Shown here: positions 17,470 to 25,809 of the stretch, in pieces
Layout of the letters: every line of letters starts with the position of its first letter
Position numbering within the stretch: the first letter of the stretch is position 1
Assembly (NCBI GenBank): GCA_947448135.1
Contig: CANFLZ010000017.1
Location: 1 to 43,836 of the forward strand
Reading direction: 5' to 3'
Source of the DNA: Flavobacteriales bacterium
GTDB taxonomy: Bacteria; Bacteroidota; Bacteroidia; Flavobacteriales_D; Sanyastnellaceae
DNA: 43,836 nt
Program-made: the position numbers and the translations under genes
The notes under the pieces: model-generated
Databases searched by the model: none
Told to the model about the DNA's origin: nothing
Seen by the model: only the letters and a program-made list of their open reading frames with translations

Positions 17470-18216
17470 ATGAAATTATTAGAAGGAAAAGTGGCCATTA
17501 TCACTGGAGCATCTAGAGGAATTGGAAAAGGAATCGCAGCTCTATTTGTGGCTCAAGGTGCCAAAGTAGCATTCACCTACGCATCATCAGATGAAAAAGC
17601 AAGAGCTTTAGAAGCTGAGTTGAGTGCCAATGGCGGAATCGTGAAGGGTTTTAAAAGCGATGCCGCTGATTTCAACGCAGCTCAATCTTTGGTTGATCAA
17701 GTGGTTGAGGAGTTTGGGACAGTTGACATTTTAGTCAACAATGCGGGCATTACCCGCGATACACTTCTAATGAGAATGTCAGAGGAGCAATGGGACGAGG
17801 TTATCCGTGTTAATTTGAAATCTGTTTTCAATTTGAGTAAGGCGGTGATCAAGCCAATGTTGAAAGCCAAGAGCGGTTCCGTTATCAACATGAGTTCTAT
17901 TGTCGGTGTAACAGGAAATGCGGGACAAGCCAACTATGCTGCTTCTAAAGCGGGTATTATCGGGTTTACCAAAAGCATGGCAGCAGAATTAGGATCAAGA
18001 AATATTCGTTGCAACGCCATTGCACCCGGTTTTATAGAGACAGAAATGACCGGAGCTTTGGATGAGAAGGTGGTTCAACAATGGAGAGATTCTATTCCAT
18101 TGAAAAGAGGTGGCACCCCAGAAGATATTGCCAATGCAACTTTATTTTTAGCCAGTGACATGAGCGCCTACATTACAGGACAAACGTTGCATGTTTGCGG
18201 CGGAATGCACATGTAA
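17470..18216 (+). CDS. fabG: 3-oxoacyl-ACP reductase
   Basis: A 248-residue short-chain dehydrogenase that reduces 3-oxoacyl-ACP with NADPH in fatty-acid elongation. The cofactor motif TGASRGIG (residues 12-19), the NNAG motif (90-93), catalytic Ser142/143 in NMSSIVG, and Tyr156-x3-Lys160 (NYAASKAG) are all present. The tail APGFIETEMT and ITGQTLHVCGGM are FabG-typical. Start ATG 17470 follows the promoter element. Other SDR reductases are possible, but the full pattern is standard FabG. Confidence 0.93.
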   Translation: MKLLEGKVAIITGASRGIGKGIAALFVAQGAKVAFTYASSDEKARALEAELSANGGIVKGFKSDAADFNAAQSLVDQVVEEFGTVDILVNNAGITRDTLLMRMSEEQWDEVIRVNLKSVFNLSKAVIKPMLKAKSGSVINMSSIVGVTGNAGQANYAASKAGIIGFTKSMAAELGSRNIRCNAIAPGFIETEMTGALDEKVVQQWRDSIPLKRGGTPEDIANATLFLASDMSAYITGQTLHVCGGMHM

Positions 18217-18226
18217 TTGAATTGCA

Positions 18227-20290
18227 TTGAGCATTTACACAACATATCCGAGCGTATACATTTGGGCCTGCATATTAGCGGGCCTTCTTGTGTCGGGGTT
18301 ATTGTATTACCCTGAGCGCAACCGGAATCGATTTTCAAAATCTACACTTTACACCTTAGCTTCGCTTCGATTTGTAGCGGTAACTTTTCTTTGTTTATTG
18401 CTGCTAAGACCAATCACTCAATGGGTCAAGCATGTTGTAGAAAAACCCATTATCGTTGCACTTTACGACAATAGTTTATCATTGGCCAATCAAGCCAATC
18501 TGCAAGAGACTTTACAAAACAATCTGAACGCGCTTTCAAATGATGCAGAGATAGTATACTATCATTTTGATGAAACGCTCAAAGACAATTGGGATAGTCT
18601 CAATTTTAAAGGTTCTGCTACCGATTTAAGCCAAGCCATTGATCAAATCTCCACTCGCTATGCGGGCAGGAATTTGGCATCTGTGGTGGTGGCAACTGAT
18701 GGTATTTTTAATAAAGGAAGTCAACCCATTTATCCAGCAAAAAATCTTCAAGTTCCCTTTTTCACCATTGGACTCGGAGACACCACACAATATCGTGATA
18801 TCCGTATTTCTGATTTGGATGTAAACAGGGTAACTTTTTTGGGCAATAGTTTTCCTGCAACCATTCATGCAGAAGGAATATTGGCCAAAGGAGAAACAGC
18901 GCAATTGTCGATTGAACACAAAGGTCAGGTTATTGAAACTAGATCTATACAATTTGACAGCAACGAATCTTTTATTCAAGAAAATTTCCTTGTTCCAACC
19001 AAAGAAAAAGGCACACAACATTATGTAGTCAAGTTGAGTGTAATAAAAGATGAAAAGAGCACCATCAATAATCAGTTTGATTTCTACATCCAAGTATTGG
19101 ACAATCGACAAAAGATTTTGATTTTAGCTGCTGCACCACATCCCGATATAGCCGCCATTCGCAGCGCATTTGACCAATCCGACTCCTACTCCATCGATTA
19201 CCAACTCATTGATGATTGGAACGGAAAAATCGCTGATTACGGAATGGTCATTTACCATGGACTTCCTCAAAATCAATCACAAGTTGAAATGATCAAAGGA
19301 TATGAAAGCAAAGGAATTCCCGGGTTTTTCATGGCCACTTCCACTACCTCTTGGAATCTTGTAGGGCAACTCGGACTTGGCTTTGGTATTCAAGGAAACA
19401 ATGGCGCCAAAGAATTGCGAAGTGCTCAAATCAACAATAACTTCCAATCGTTTCAATTTCCAGATCAATTAACACAAGCGATTAACCAATGGCCCCCGGT
19501 GGAAGTTCCGTTTGGAAAATTCGTCAGCGGAGAAGGTATACACCATTACTTCTATCAAAAAATAGGGAATTTAAATACCGGCAACCCATTGTTATCTTTC
19601 ACAACAAACACACCTGTGAAAAATGGTATTTTGATTGGAGAAGGATTGTGGAAATGGCGCATGTACGGCTACGTTCAAATGAAGAATCACAACGTTTTTA
19701 ATGAGATGATTACTTCATGGGTCCAGTACCTATCCAACAAGGATAGCGACCATTTGCTTCGTGTTGTTTCCAAGAAAAAATGGAGTCTCAATGAAAATAT
19801 CTCCTTTCAAGCTCAGCTCTTTGATGCCAGTTTGAAACTTCTGGGAAATCAAACCATTCCCATTCAAATTTGGAATGAAAAAAATGAGCAACTCGATTAT
19901 AATTTCATCCCTGAAGGTGATCAATACAAACTAAACATTGGTAAGCTTGCACCAGGATCGTATCGATTCAAAGCCAAAGCCAACAATGGTTCCAAAGACT
20001 ATTTAGAAGAAGGAAGTTTCATTGTAGAAAATGTACAATTGGAGCAGATTTCTACCACAGCGCAACACAATGTACTGAGACAATTGTCTACCCAAACCTC
20101 CGGTGGATTTTTTACTTCTCAAAATCTGGATGCGTTTGTTGCCGCGCTTAAGAATCAAAAAAACCTTGTTACTGTTACCTATGATGAGAGTAGCAGAGAA
20201 GAGTGGATTGATTTATGGCCGATCTTGGTTTTGATACTACTACTCTTCTCTGCCGAATGGTTCATTCGCAAGAGAATGGGAAGCTATTAA
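18227..20290 (+). CDS. Membrane protein with MIDAS-like (VWA-type) and GATase-like regions
   Basis: A 687-residue protein with two N-terminal membrane segments (about residues 10-27 and 45-62) and one at the C-terminus (about 663-680), leaving a large soluble middle. VALYDNSLS at about residue 80 fits the DxSxS MIDAS motif of von Willebrand A domains, with ATDG further on. A central stretch (KILILAAAPHPDIAAIR to GIPGFFMATSTTS) looks like a class I glutamine-amidotransferase-like fold without an obvious nucleophile. Start is TTG 18227: an in-frame TGA is at 18218 and no ATG occurs for more than 100 codons (ATT 18221 is the only alternative). Function unknown; similar layouts occur in Bacteroidota VWA proteins. 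Confidence 0.75.
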   Translation: MSIYTTYPSVYIWACILAGLLVSGLLYYPERNRNRFSKSTLYTLASLRFVAVTFLCLLLLRPITQWVKHVVEKPIIVALYDNSLSLANQANLQETLQNNLNALSNDAEIVYYHFDETLKDNWDSLNFKGSATDLSQAIDQISTRYAGRNLASVVVATDGIFNKGSQPIYPAKNLQVPFFTIGLGDTTQYRDIRISDLDVNRVTFLGNSFPATIHAEGILAKGETAQLSIEHKGQVIETRSIQFDSNESFIQENFLVPTKEKGTQHYVVKLSVIKDEKSTINNQFDFYIQVLDNRQKILILAAAPHPDIAAIRSAFDQSDSYSIDYQLIDDWNGKIADYGMVIYHGLPQNQSQVEMIKGYESKGIPGFFMATSTTSWNLVGQLGLGFGIQGNNGAKELRSAQINNNFQSFQFPDQLTQAINQWPPVEVPFGKFVSGEGIHHYFYQKIGNLNTGNPLLSFTTNTPVKNGILIGEGLWKWRMYGYVQMKNHNVFNEMITSWVQYLSNKDSDHLLRVVSKKKWSLNENISFQAQLFDASLKLLGNQTIPIQIWNEKNEQLDYNFIPEGDQYKLNIGKLAPGSYRFKAKANNGSKDYLEEGSFIVENVQLEQISTTAQHNVLRQLSTQTSGGFFTSQNLDAFVAALKNQKNLVTVTYDESSREEWIDLWPILVLILLLFSAEWFIRKRMGSY

Positions 20291-20296
20291 TGTTGC

Positions 20297-21160
20297 ATGA
20301 GCAAAAATAATTACATCAGGATTGGCGGAGTGCCAGAGCATTTTAACTTGCCCTGGACACAAGCTTTCAATGAAAACAAGACCAAAGATCTTGGTGTCGA
20401 AATCAGCTGGAATTTTTTTCCAGGAGGCACAGGAGCCATGACCCAAGCTTTGAACAACGGCTCTTTGGATGTAGCAATATTATTGACGGAAGGATATTTA
20501 GCAGCTGTTCAAAACGGGCTTGACGCTAAGATTATCCAATGTTATATCGAATCACCCTTGCAATGGGGCATTTATTCCAACAAACGATCAGAAGTTTTTT
20601 TTGATAACGATACAAAAATTGCCATCAGTAGAAAAGGTTCTGGTTCGCACTTGATGCCCATGATTCACGCACAGCAATTGGGTTACCGATTGAATGACGA
20701 GCAGTTTGAAGTAATCCATCATCTGGATGATGGCATTGCTTCTTTGTCTAAAAACTGCGACTATTTCTATTGGGAAAAATGGATGACACTGCCTTTTGTA
20801 GAACAAGGATTGGTCAAAAAAGTGGGAGAATTTAGTGCACCCTGGTCAGGTTTTTTGGTGGTCGCTCGTCAATCTTGCATTGAGGAATTTGGATCTGAAT
20901 TACAACAAATTATTGCCATTATCCAAAAGCAAGTTCGGCTGTTTACTTCAGATCCCGACTCTCCAAAAAATATTGAAAGAAAATTTCATTTGGGTATCGA
21001 AGAAGCCAGAAAATGGATCGCGGAACAAAAGTGGAATTACACCCATGAAATTTCCAAGCAAGGCCTTCTCAATGCGCTTTCCGCGTTAGAATCCATCGGA
21101 ATGGATACATCCAAGATTAACATTGAACATTTGTTTGCGCCATGGTTAATATTGCGGTAA
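20297..21160 (+). CDS. Periplasmic-binding-protein-like domain, apparently without signal peptide
   Basis: A 287-residue protein resembling solute-binding proteins of the SsuA/TauA/PhnD type (type 2 periplasmic binding fold): IRIGGVPEHFNLPW, then FFPGGTGAMTQALNNGSLDVAILLTEG, the common early lobe, and later ISRKGSGSHLMPM. The N-terminus (MSKNNYIRIGG) begins directly with the first beta-strand and shows no signal peptide or lipobox. No ABC permease or ATPase gene is adjacent. A cytoplasmic ligand-binding or sensing role is possible. It overlaps the downstream DUF218 gene by 19 bases. Confidence 0.75.
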   Translation: MSKNNYIRIGGVPEHFNLPWTQAFNENKTKDLGVEISWNFFPGGTGAMTQALNNGSLDVAILLTEGYLAAVQNGLDAKIIQCYIESPLQWGIYSNKRSEVFFDNDTKIAISRKGSGSHLMPMIHAQQLGYRLNDEQFEVIHHLDDGIASLSKNCDYFYWEKWMTLPFVEQGLVKKVGEFSAPWSGFLVVARQSCIEEFGSELQQIIAIIQKQVRLFTSDPDSPKNIERKFHLGIEEARKWIAEQKWNYTHEISKQGLLNALSALESIGMDTSKINIEHLFAPWLILR

Positions 21161-21792
21161 AAGACAATCGACCTTTCTATCGAAAAAAAAGATGGATTCT
21201 AAGCTTAGGATTTATCGCATTGCTCATCACCTTGTTTTTGGCAAGGCATTCAATCTTAAAAAAAATTGGACATTATTTGGTAGCAGATGATGCCAACTAC
21301 GTAAGTACGTATTACGCAGTATTGGGAGGAAACAGCGCGGAGCGCGGACTCGCAGCAGCCTGGATCGGGAAACAACAACCCAATGCCCGATTTATCACTA
21401 CGGGAGGAAACCGCCCCAGTCAATTGGCTGCCATTGGCATCCAAACCTACGAAGCAGCACTCACCCGAGAAAAACTCATTCAGTGTGGCATCACCGCTTC
21501 GCGAATTGTTACATTAAACGAAGGAACCAGTTCAAAAGAAGAAGCTGATTTGCTTTTGCATTATTGCCAACAAAATAAAATCCAACAAATCACCATCATC
21601 TCTGGGCAGTATCATTTGCGTCGACTTCGCATGACCTATGAACCATTGTTCACCAAGGCAGGGATAGATTTCAAATTTTTCGGAGCACAAGAAAAAGACT
21701 TTGATCCTGACCATTGGTGGGAAAGTGAAAACGGGCTGATTTATACCAACAACGAGTACATCAAAATCCTCTATTACTGGCTGAAATATTGA
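21142..21792 (+). CDS. DUF218 (SanA/YdcF/ElyC-like) membrane protein
   Basis: A 216-residue protein with one N-terminal membrane segment (WILSLGFIALLITLFLA, about residues 18-34) and a DUF218 domain: YYAVLGGNSAERGLAAAW, ITTGGNRPSQ, ITASRIVTLNEGTSSKEEA and TIISGQYHLRRLRM are the conserved blocks. Members of this family act in envelope integrity (ElyC, SanA), but the reaction is not settled. Its start lies inside the preceding gene (19-base overlap), which suggests coupled translation. An in-frame internal start is possible but would lose the membrane anchor. Confidence 0.85.
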   Translation: MVNIAVKDNRPFYRKKRWILSLGFIALLITLFLARHSILKKIGHYLVADDANYVSTYYAVLGGNSAERGLAAAWIGKQQPNARFITTGGNRPSQLAAIGIQTYEAALTREKLIQCGITASRIVTLNEGTSSKEEADLLLHYCQQNKIQQITIISGQYHLRRLRMTYEPLFTKAGIDFKFFGAQEKDFDPDHWWESENGLIYTNNEYIKILYYWLKY

Positions 21793-21850
21793 TTGTCACT
21801 TTTTTCACATTTGTTGATTAGTTAATAGGTCTCAACGCCCCTTCCCTTCT

Positions 21851-21858
21851 TATCTTTG
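21851..21858 (+). promoter_or_regulatory. Bacteroidota -7 promoter element (TATCTTTG) for TPR gene
   Basis: Exact TAnnTTTG match, ending 17 bases before ATG 21876, in an 83-base gap otherwise without visible features. It would start the TPR-comA-rhodanese-dedA-aroE run. Confidence 0.6.
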
Positions 21859-21875
21859 ATAAGTTAAAATCTATC

Positions 21876-23276
21876 ATGGCCGAAGATTCATTTTTATCGG
21901 ACGATTTTCGTCAAATATTGCAACGCTTTGAACAAATGGTCAAAGACAATACCTCATTGTACTTTGATTCCGAAGAGCTAGAAGATTTGATTTTTTACTA
22001 CAGTGATCATTTTCAGTTTCAGAAAGCGCTTTTGGTCATTGAACACGCCCATCATTTATTTCCTGACCATCCTGTTCTTACAATTCGTGAAGCAGAGGTT
22101 TATACGGGAATGGGGCAATTGCACAAGGCCTTGAACATTCTCAAAAAAGTGAATGTTTATGGTGAAGAAAAATTAGATTGGTTGATGGCCACATCAGTTG
22201 CATACAGCCAACTGCATGAACATGAGCGCGCGATTTATTATCTCGAGCAAGCATTAGAAATATCTGAAGGAGACAACTACGATGACATTGCTTTGGAGTT
22301 GGCGTTGGAATACCAAAATGCCAATAAAGTAGACAAGGCAATTGCTTTGCTGCAAAGGGTAATCGTCAATCGCCCGGAAAGTGAAACGCTCCTGTATGAA
22401 TTGGCATTTTGCTTTGAGTCCACACAGCGATTGGCTGAAGGATTGAAATTTTACAAGGACCTGGTGGATGAGCGCCCCATGTCTTTTCCCGCTTGGTATT
22501 GCTTGGGAAATCTGCAACAACATTTGGATTTATTGGAAGAAAGTGTGGAGTCGTATGATTTCAGTAACGCCTTGATGCCTGATTTTGCTCCAGCTTTGAT
22601 CAACAAAGCCCAAGCACAATTCAAATTAAAATCATACGAAGCGGCAATACACACATTGGAACAAACCTTTAGTTTGGAACCACCCGACGCCACTACGTTC
22701 TGTCATTTGGGTGAGTGCTACGAGAAACTTGGACAAATCGAGAAAGCCAAAAGCTTTTATCAAAAATCGATTGACTTGGATGAAAGATGCGCTGACGCCT
22801 ATTTGGGAATGGCCGTTGTATTGGATTACCAAAATGAAAGTTCAAAGGCACTTTCATACGCGCGCATCGCTCACGACTTTGATTCGCAGAATGAGGAGTA
22901 CATTACAGTATTCATCAAACTATTGAATAAATTGGACATGTTTGAAGAAGCTTTGGAAAAAGCCGAAGCTTTCATTCACGCCCGTCCGCATGACGAAGAG
23001 ACATGGTCGTTGATGGTAGACATCTACGTCCGAATGGAAAAATACAAGGAAGGGTTGCAATATGCTGAACAAGGTATTCAATTGATTCCTGATAGCAAAA
23101 TGATTGGCTATCGCAAACTTTTATTGTTGCACGCAACCGGCTTGCACCAAGCAGCTTCACAATGGTTGGAGCAGATATATGATCAAGAGGATGAGCAAGA
23201 TTTGGAAGAGTTAGAAATGAACTACCCCGCCATTTTACATTGGCCTCCTTACCAAAACAAAAAAACAATTTTATAA
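21876..23276 (+). CDS. TPR-repeat protein
   Basis: A 466-residue cytoplasmic protein without signal peptide, built almost entirely of tetratricopeptide-like helix pairs (for example AIYYLEQALEIS, LIYELAF-type segments, CHLGECYEKLGQIEKAKSFYQKSIDLD at about residues 275-300). About ten repeats can be discerned. TPR scaffolds mediate protein-protein contacts; the partner is unknown. It is rich in Glu and ends EMNYPAILHWPPYQNKKTIL. The next gene starts 12 bases after the stop, so it may head an operon with comA. Confidence 0.9.
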   Translation: MAEDSFLSDDFRQILQRFEQMVKDNTSLYFDSEELEDLIFYYSDHFQFQKALLVIEHAHHLFPDHPVLTIREAEVYTGMGQLHKALNILKKVNVYGEEKLDWLMATSVAYSQLHEHERAIYYLEQALEISEGDNYDDIALELALEYQNANKVDKAIALLQRVIVNRPESETLLYELAFCFESTQRLAEGLKFYKDLVDERPMSFPAWYCLGNLQQHLDLLEESVESYDFSNALMPDFAPALINKAQAQFKLKSYEAAIHTLEQTFSLEPPDATTFCHLGECYEKLGQIEKAKSFYQKSIDLDERCADAYLGMAVVLDYQNESSKALSYARIAHDFDSQNEEYITVFIKLLNKLDMFEEALEKAEAFIHARPHDEETWSLMVDIYVRMEKYKEGLQYAEQGIQLIPDSKMIGYRKLLLLHATGLHQAASQWLEQIYDQEDEQDLEELEMNYPAILHWPPYQNKKTIL

Positions 23277-23287
23277 TTGTACAAAAC

Positions 23288-24073
23288 ATGAATTACGAAT
23301 TAGATTTTATTCCAGAAAGACCTGAACGCCCCAGAAATAGTGGACTTACCATGGTTATGGACAAAGGATTGTCCACCAGACAAGCTGAAGACTTGATTGA
23401 CTCTGCCAAAGACTATGTTGATTTGGTGAAGTTGGGATTTGGCACTTCCGCATTCTCTACCAATCTAACGGAAAAAATCAAATTATACCACCAAGCGGGT
23501 ATGAAAGTTTATTTGGGCGGAACTTTATTTGAAGCTTTCATTGTCCGCAATAAATTGGATGATTATAAAAAATATGTCAATCAATTGGGATTGCAAACCA
23601 TTGAAGTTTCAGATGGATCCATCAATATCCCCCATGATCAGAAATGTGAGTGGATTCAGGATTTATCCAAAGAGTTCACAGTACTTTCAGAAGTTGGCTC
23701 CAAAGAAGAAGGCATTTTAATTTCACCAAGCAAGTGGATCAAAATGATGCAAACTGAACTGCAAGCTGGAAGCTGGAAAGTAATTGCAGAAGCCAGAGAA
23801 AGCGGCACAGTTGGAATTTATCGTCCAAATGGACAAGCACACGTTTTGTTGATCAATCGTATTCTTCAAAAAGTCGCATTAGAAAACATCATTTGGGAAG
23901 CCCCTAAAAAAGCCCAACAAGTATATTTCATCAAGCACATGGGAGCCAATGTCAATTTGGGCAACATCGCCGAAAATGAGGTTATTCCATTGGAATGTCT
24001 GAGAAGAGGACTAAGAGGAGATACTTTCTTCCAATTTTTACCGGAAGAAATCGCACAAAAAATGAGACAATGA
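23288..24073 (+). CDS. comA: Phosphosulfolactate synthase-like (ComA family)
   Basis: A 261-residue TIM-barrel protein of the ComA/HSA32 family. ComA adds sulfite to phosphoenolpyruvate to form phosphosulfolactate, the first step of coenzyme M synthesis in methanogens; bacterial members are less well understood. Family segments include RPERPRNSGLTMVMDKGLS, VDLVKLGFGTSAF, VYLGGTLFEAF and EVSDGSI, and a KWIKMMQTELQAGSWKVIAEARESGTVGIY-like block (in pieces). Start ATG 23288 is chosen over an in-frame start at 23240 that overlaps the TPR gene. The stop overlaps the rhodanese start (ATGATG/TGA). A role in sulfonate or sulfonolipid metabolism is an inference only. Confidence 0.83.
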   Translation: MNYELDFIPERPERPRNSGLTMVMDKGLSTRQAEDLIDSAKDYVDLVKLGFGTSAFSTNLTEKIKLYHQAGMKVYLGGTLFEAFIVRNKLDDYKKYVNQLGLQTIEVSDGSINIPHDQKCEWIQDLSKEFTVLSEVGSKEEGILISPSKWIKMMQTELQAGSWKVIAEARESGTVGIYRPNGQAHVLLINRILQKVALENIIWEAPKKAQQVYFIKHMGANVNLGNIAENEVIPLECLRRGLRGDTFFQFLPEEIAQKMRQ

Positions 24074-24390
24074 TGCATTTAGCCGCAGCTGAGTTCAAAC
24101 AATGGAAAGATGAGCAACGCCGACATCTTTTGATTGATATCCGTGAAAATTATGAAATCGAGCAGTGCTCCATTGGAGGACTTCCAATTGCTATGGAGAA
24201 AATAATAGCACAATGTGAGCAATTCCCGAGCGATCAAGCCATTGTCATTCATTGCAACAGTGGCAAGCGAAGCGATGCCGTTGTTTACGCATTGCGTCAG
24301 CGATTAAATCGCACAGACATCTTCTCACTCGATGGAGGAATTCAGAATTATGCCCAACAATTTGAACCCCAGCTAAACTGCGCATCATGA
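24070..24390 (+). CDS. Single-domain rhodanese
   Basis: A 106-residue rhodanese-like sulfurtransferase domain with LLIDIRENYEIEQCSIGGLP and an active-site loop HCNSGKRS (Cys62). Such domains carry a persulfide and transfer sulfur to cyanide, thiols or sulfur-relay partners. The start at ATG 24070 overlaps the ComA stop, and the stop overlaps the DedA start (ATGA), so translation of the three genes is probably coupled. There is no signal peptide, so it is cytoplasmic. Its contact with a sulfite-using enzyme makes a shared sulfur role plausible but unproved. Confidence 0.88.
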   Translation: MMHLAAAEFKQWKDEQRRHLLIDIRENYEIEQCSIGGLPIAMEKIIAQCEQFPSDQAIVIHCNSGKRSDAVVYALRQRLNRTDIFSLDGGIQNYAQQFEPQLNCAS

Positions 24391-25052
24391 GCGAAATTTT
24401 TAATATTATCTTACACATCAATGATTATTTAGATGCGTGGTTGCAACATTACGGAACCTTTATTTATGTCATTTTGTTTGCCATCATCTTTGTTGAAACT
24501 GGATTGGTCATCATGCCATTTCTACCCGGTGACTCCCTTCTTTTTGCAGCAGGTGCCATGTGCGCTCGTATCAGTGGAGAGGCCGACCCAGCACTATCCT
24601 TGTTGCCAATGATTGGTTTATTAAGTATCGCTGCCATCGCTGGTGATCACAGCAATTACTTGATCGGACGATTTGGAGGAAGTAGAATTTCGAAATGGAA
24701 ATTTAGAGGAAAGCCAATTGTCAAAGAAAGTTACGTTCAGCAGACAGAATCATTTTTCGAAAAATATGGAACCAAAGCAATCGTTTTGGCGCGTTTTGTT
24801 CCGATTGTTAGAACTTTCACTCCATTCGTAGCCGGAATTGGGAAAATGAATTACAGAAAAAAATTCATGCCCTATGATATTTTCGGTGGCGTTCTTTGGA
24901 TTGCTTCCATGTCAACCGCTGGTTATGTCTTAGGAAGTAATGATTGGGTTAAAAAGCATTTTGAAGCAGTGGTAATCGGAATTGTATTGCTGTCTATCAG
25001 CCCTATGGTTTTTGCCTATTTAAAATTGGTTTGGCAAAGAAGACAATCATGA
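24387..25052 (+). CDS. DedA family membrane protein
   Basis: A 221-residue inner-membrane protein of the DedA/SNARE-associated family, members of which are linked to lipid transport (undecaprenyl-phosphate recycling). Conserved features are FVETGLVIMPFLPGDSLLFAAG in the first third, the GRFGGSRIS segment, and VLARFVPIVRTFTPFVAGIGKM, followed by C-terminal hydrophobic segments. Four to five membrane spans can be picked out. It overlaps its neighbours by four bases on both sides (rhodanese upstream, aroE downstream). Substrate not assignable. Confidence 0.92.
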   Translation: MSEIFNIILHINDYLDAWLQHYGTFIYVILFAIIFVETGLVIMPFLPGDSLLFAAGAMCARISGEADPALSLLPMIGLLSIAAIAGDHSNYLIGRFGGSRISKWKFRGKPIVKESYVQQTESFFEKYGTKAIVLARFVPIVRTFTPFVAGIGKMNYRKKFMPYDIFGGVLWIASMSTAGYVLGSNDWVKKHFEAVVIGIVLLSISPMVFAYLKLVWQRRQS

Positions 25053-25789
25053 AATGGGGAATAATTGGAGAAAAATTGGCCCACAGTTTCTCTCCTCAAT
25101 ATTTTCAAGAAAAATTTCAATCCCTCGGCATTCAAGATTCTTATGAGAAATTGGAAATGGGTAACCTATCCAATATCAAACAGGAAATTGAACAGTTGGG
25201 ATGGAATGGATTCAATGTAACTATCCCTTTCAAAGAATCCATCATTCCATTTTTAGACGAGCAGAGTCCTGAAGCACAGGCCGTTGGCGCTGTCAATTGT
25301 GTTGCCATAGAAAACAATCGATGGATGGGCCACAACACCGATATTGGCGGATTTGAAAAGAGCATCTTGCCATTTTTAGAAAATCACTTTCCTCGTGCTT
25401 TGGTTATTGGAACAGGTGGTGCCTCTAAAGCCGTATCATTTGTTTTGGAAAAACGTCACATCGAGACATTCAAACTCAGTCGAAATCCGCAAGGAAAAAA
25501 TGAGATAGGATATGACAGTATTGACGAAAAAAGTTTGGTCCATTTTCCATTGATCATCAACACCACTCCATTGGGCACCTGGCCATCTATTGATGAAATG
25601 CCCAGCATCCCATACAACGGCATCACTTCTCAGCATTATCTATTTGACCTCATTTACAATCCGCAAGAAACCGCTTTTCTGCGTGAAGGCAAGCAACGAG
25701 GTGCACAAACGCAAAACGGATTGCGCATGCTGCAAATTCAAGCTGACTTGTCTTGGGAAATTTGGAAAAAATTGAAATCGACCGTTTAA
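25049..25789 (+). CDS. aroE: Shikimate dehydrogenase
   Basis: A 246-residue enzyme reducing 3-dehydroshikimate to shikimate with NADPH in aromatic amino-acid biosynthesis. The substrate site KLAHSFSP, the catalytic Lys62 in NVTIPFKES, Asp98 in GHNTDIGGF, and the cofactor loop GTGGASKAV are present. Start ATG 25049 overlaps the dedA stop (ATGA). It is slightly shorter than E. coli AroE but complete. Its operon partners have no evident pathway link. Confidence 0.95.
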   Translation: MKWGIIGEKLAHSFSPQYFQEKFQSLGIQDSYEKLEMGNLSNIKQEIEQLGWNGFNVTIPFKESIIPFLDEQSPEAQAVGAVNCVAIENNRWMGHNTDIGGFEKSILPFLENHFPRALVIGTGGASKAVSFVLEKRHIETFKLSRNPQGKNEIGYDSIDEKSLVHFPLIINTTPLGTWPSIDEMPSIPYNGITSQHYLFDLIYNPQETAFLREGKQRGAQTQNGLRMLQIQADLSWEIWKKLKSTV

Positions 25790-25809
25790 TTTGAAAAAAC
25801 TTTTGAGAT

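Noticed and set aside
23288-24073. ComA-like gene as recent transfer from a methanogen
   Set aside because: Base composition looks like its neighbours, it is embedded in an overlapping operon, and ComA-like proteins are known in Bacteroidota.
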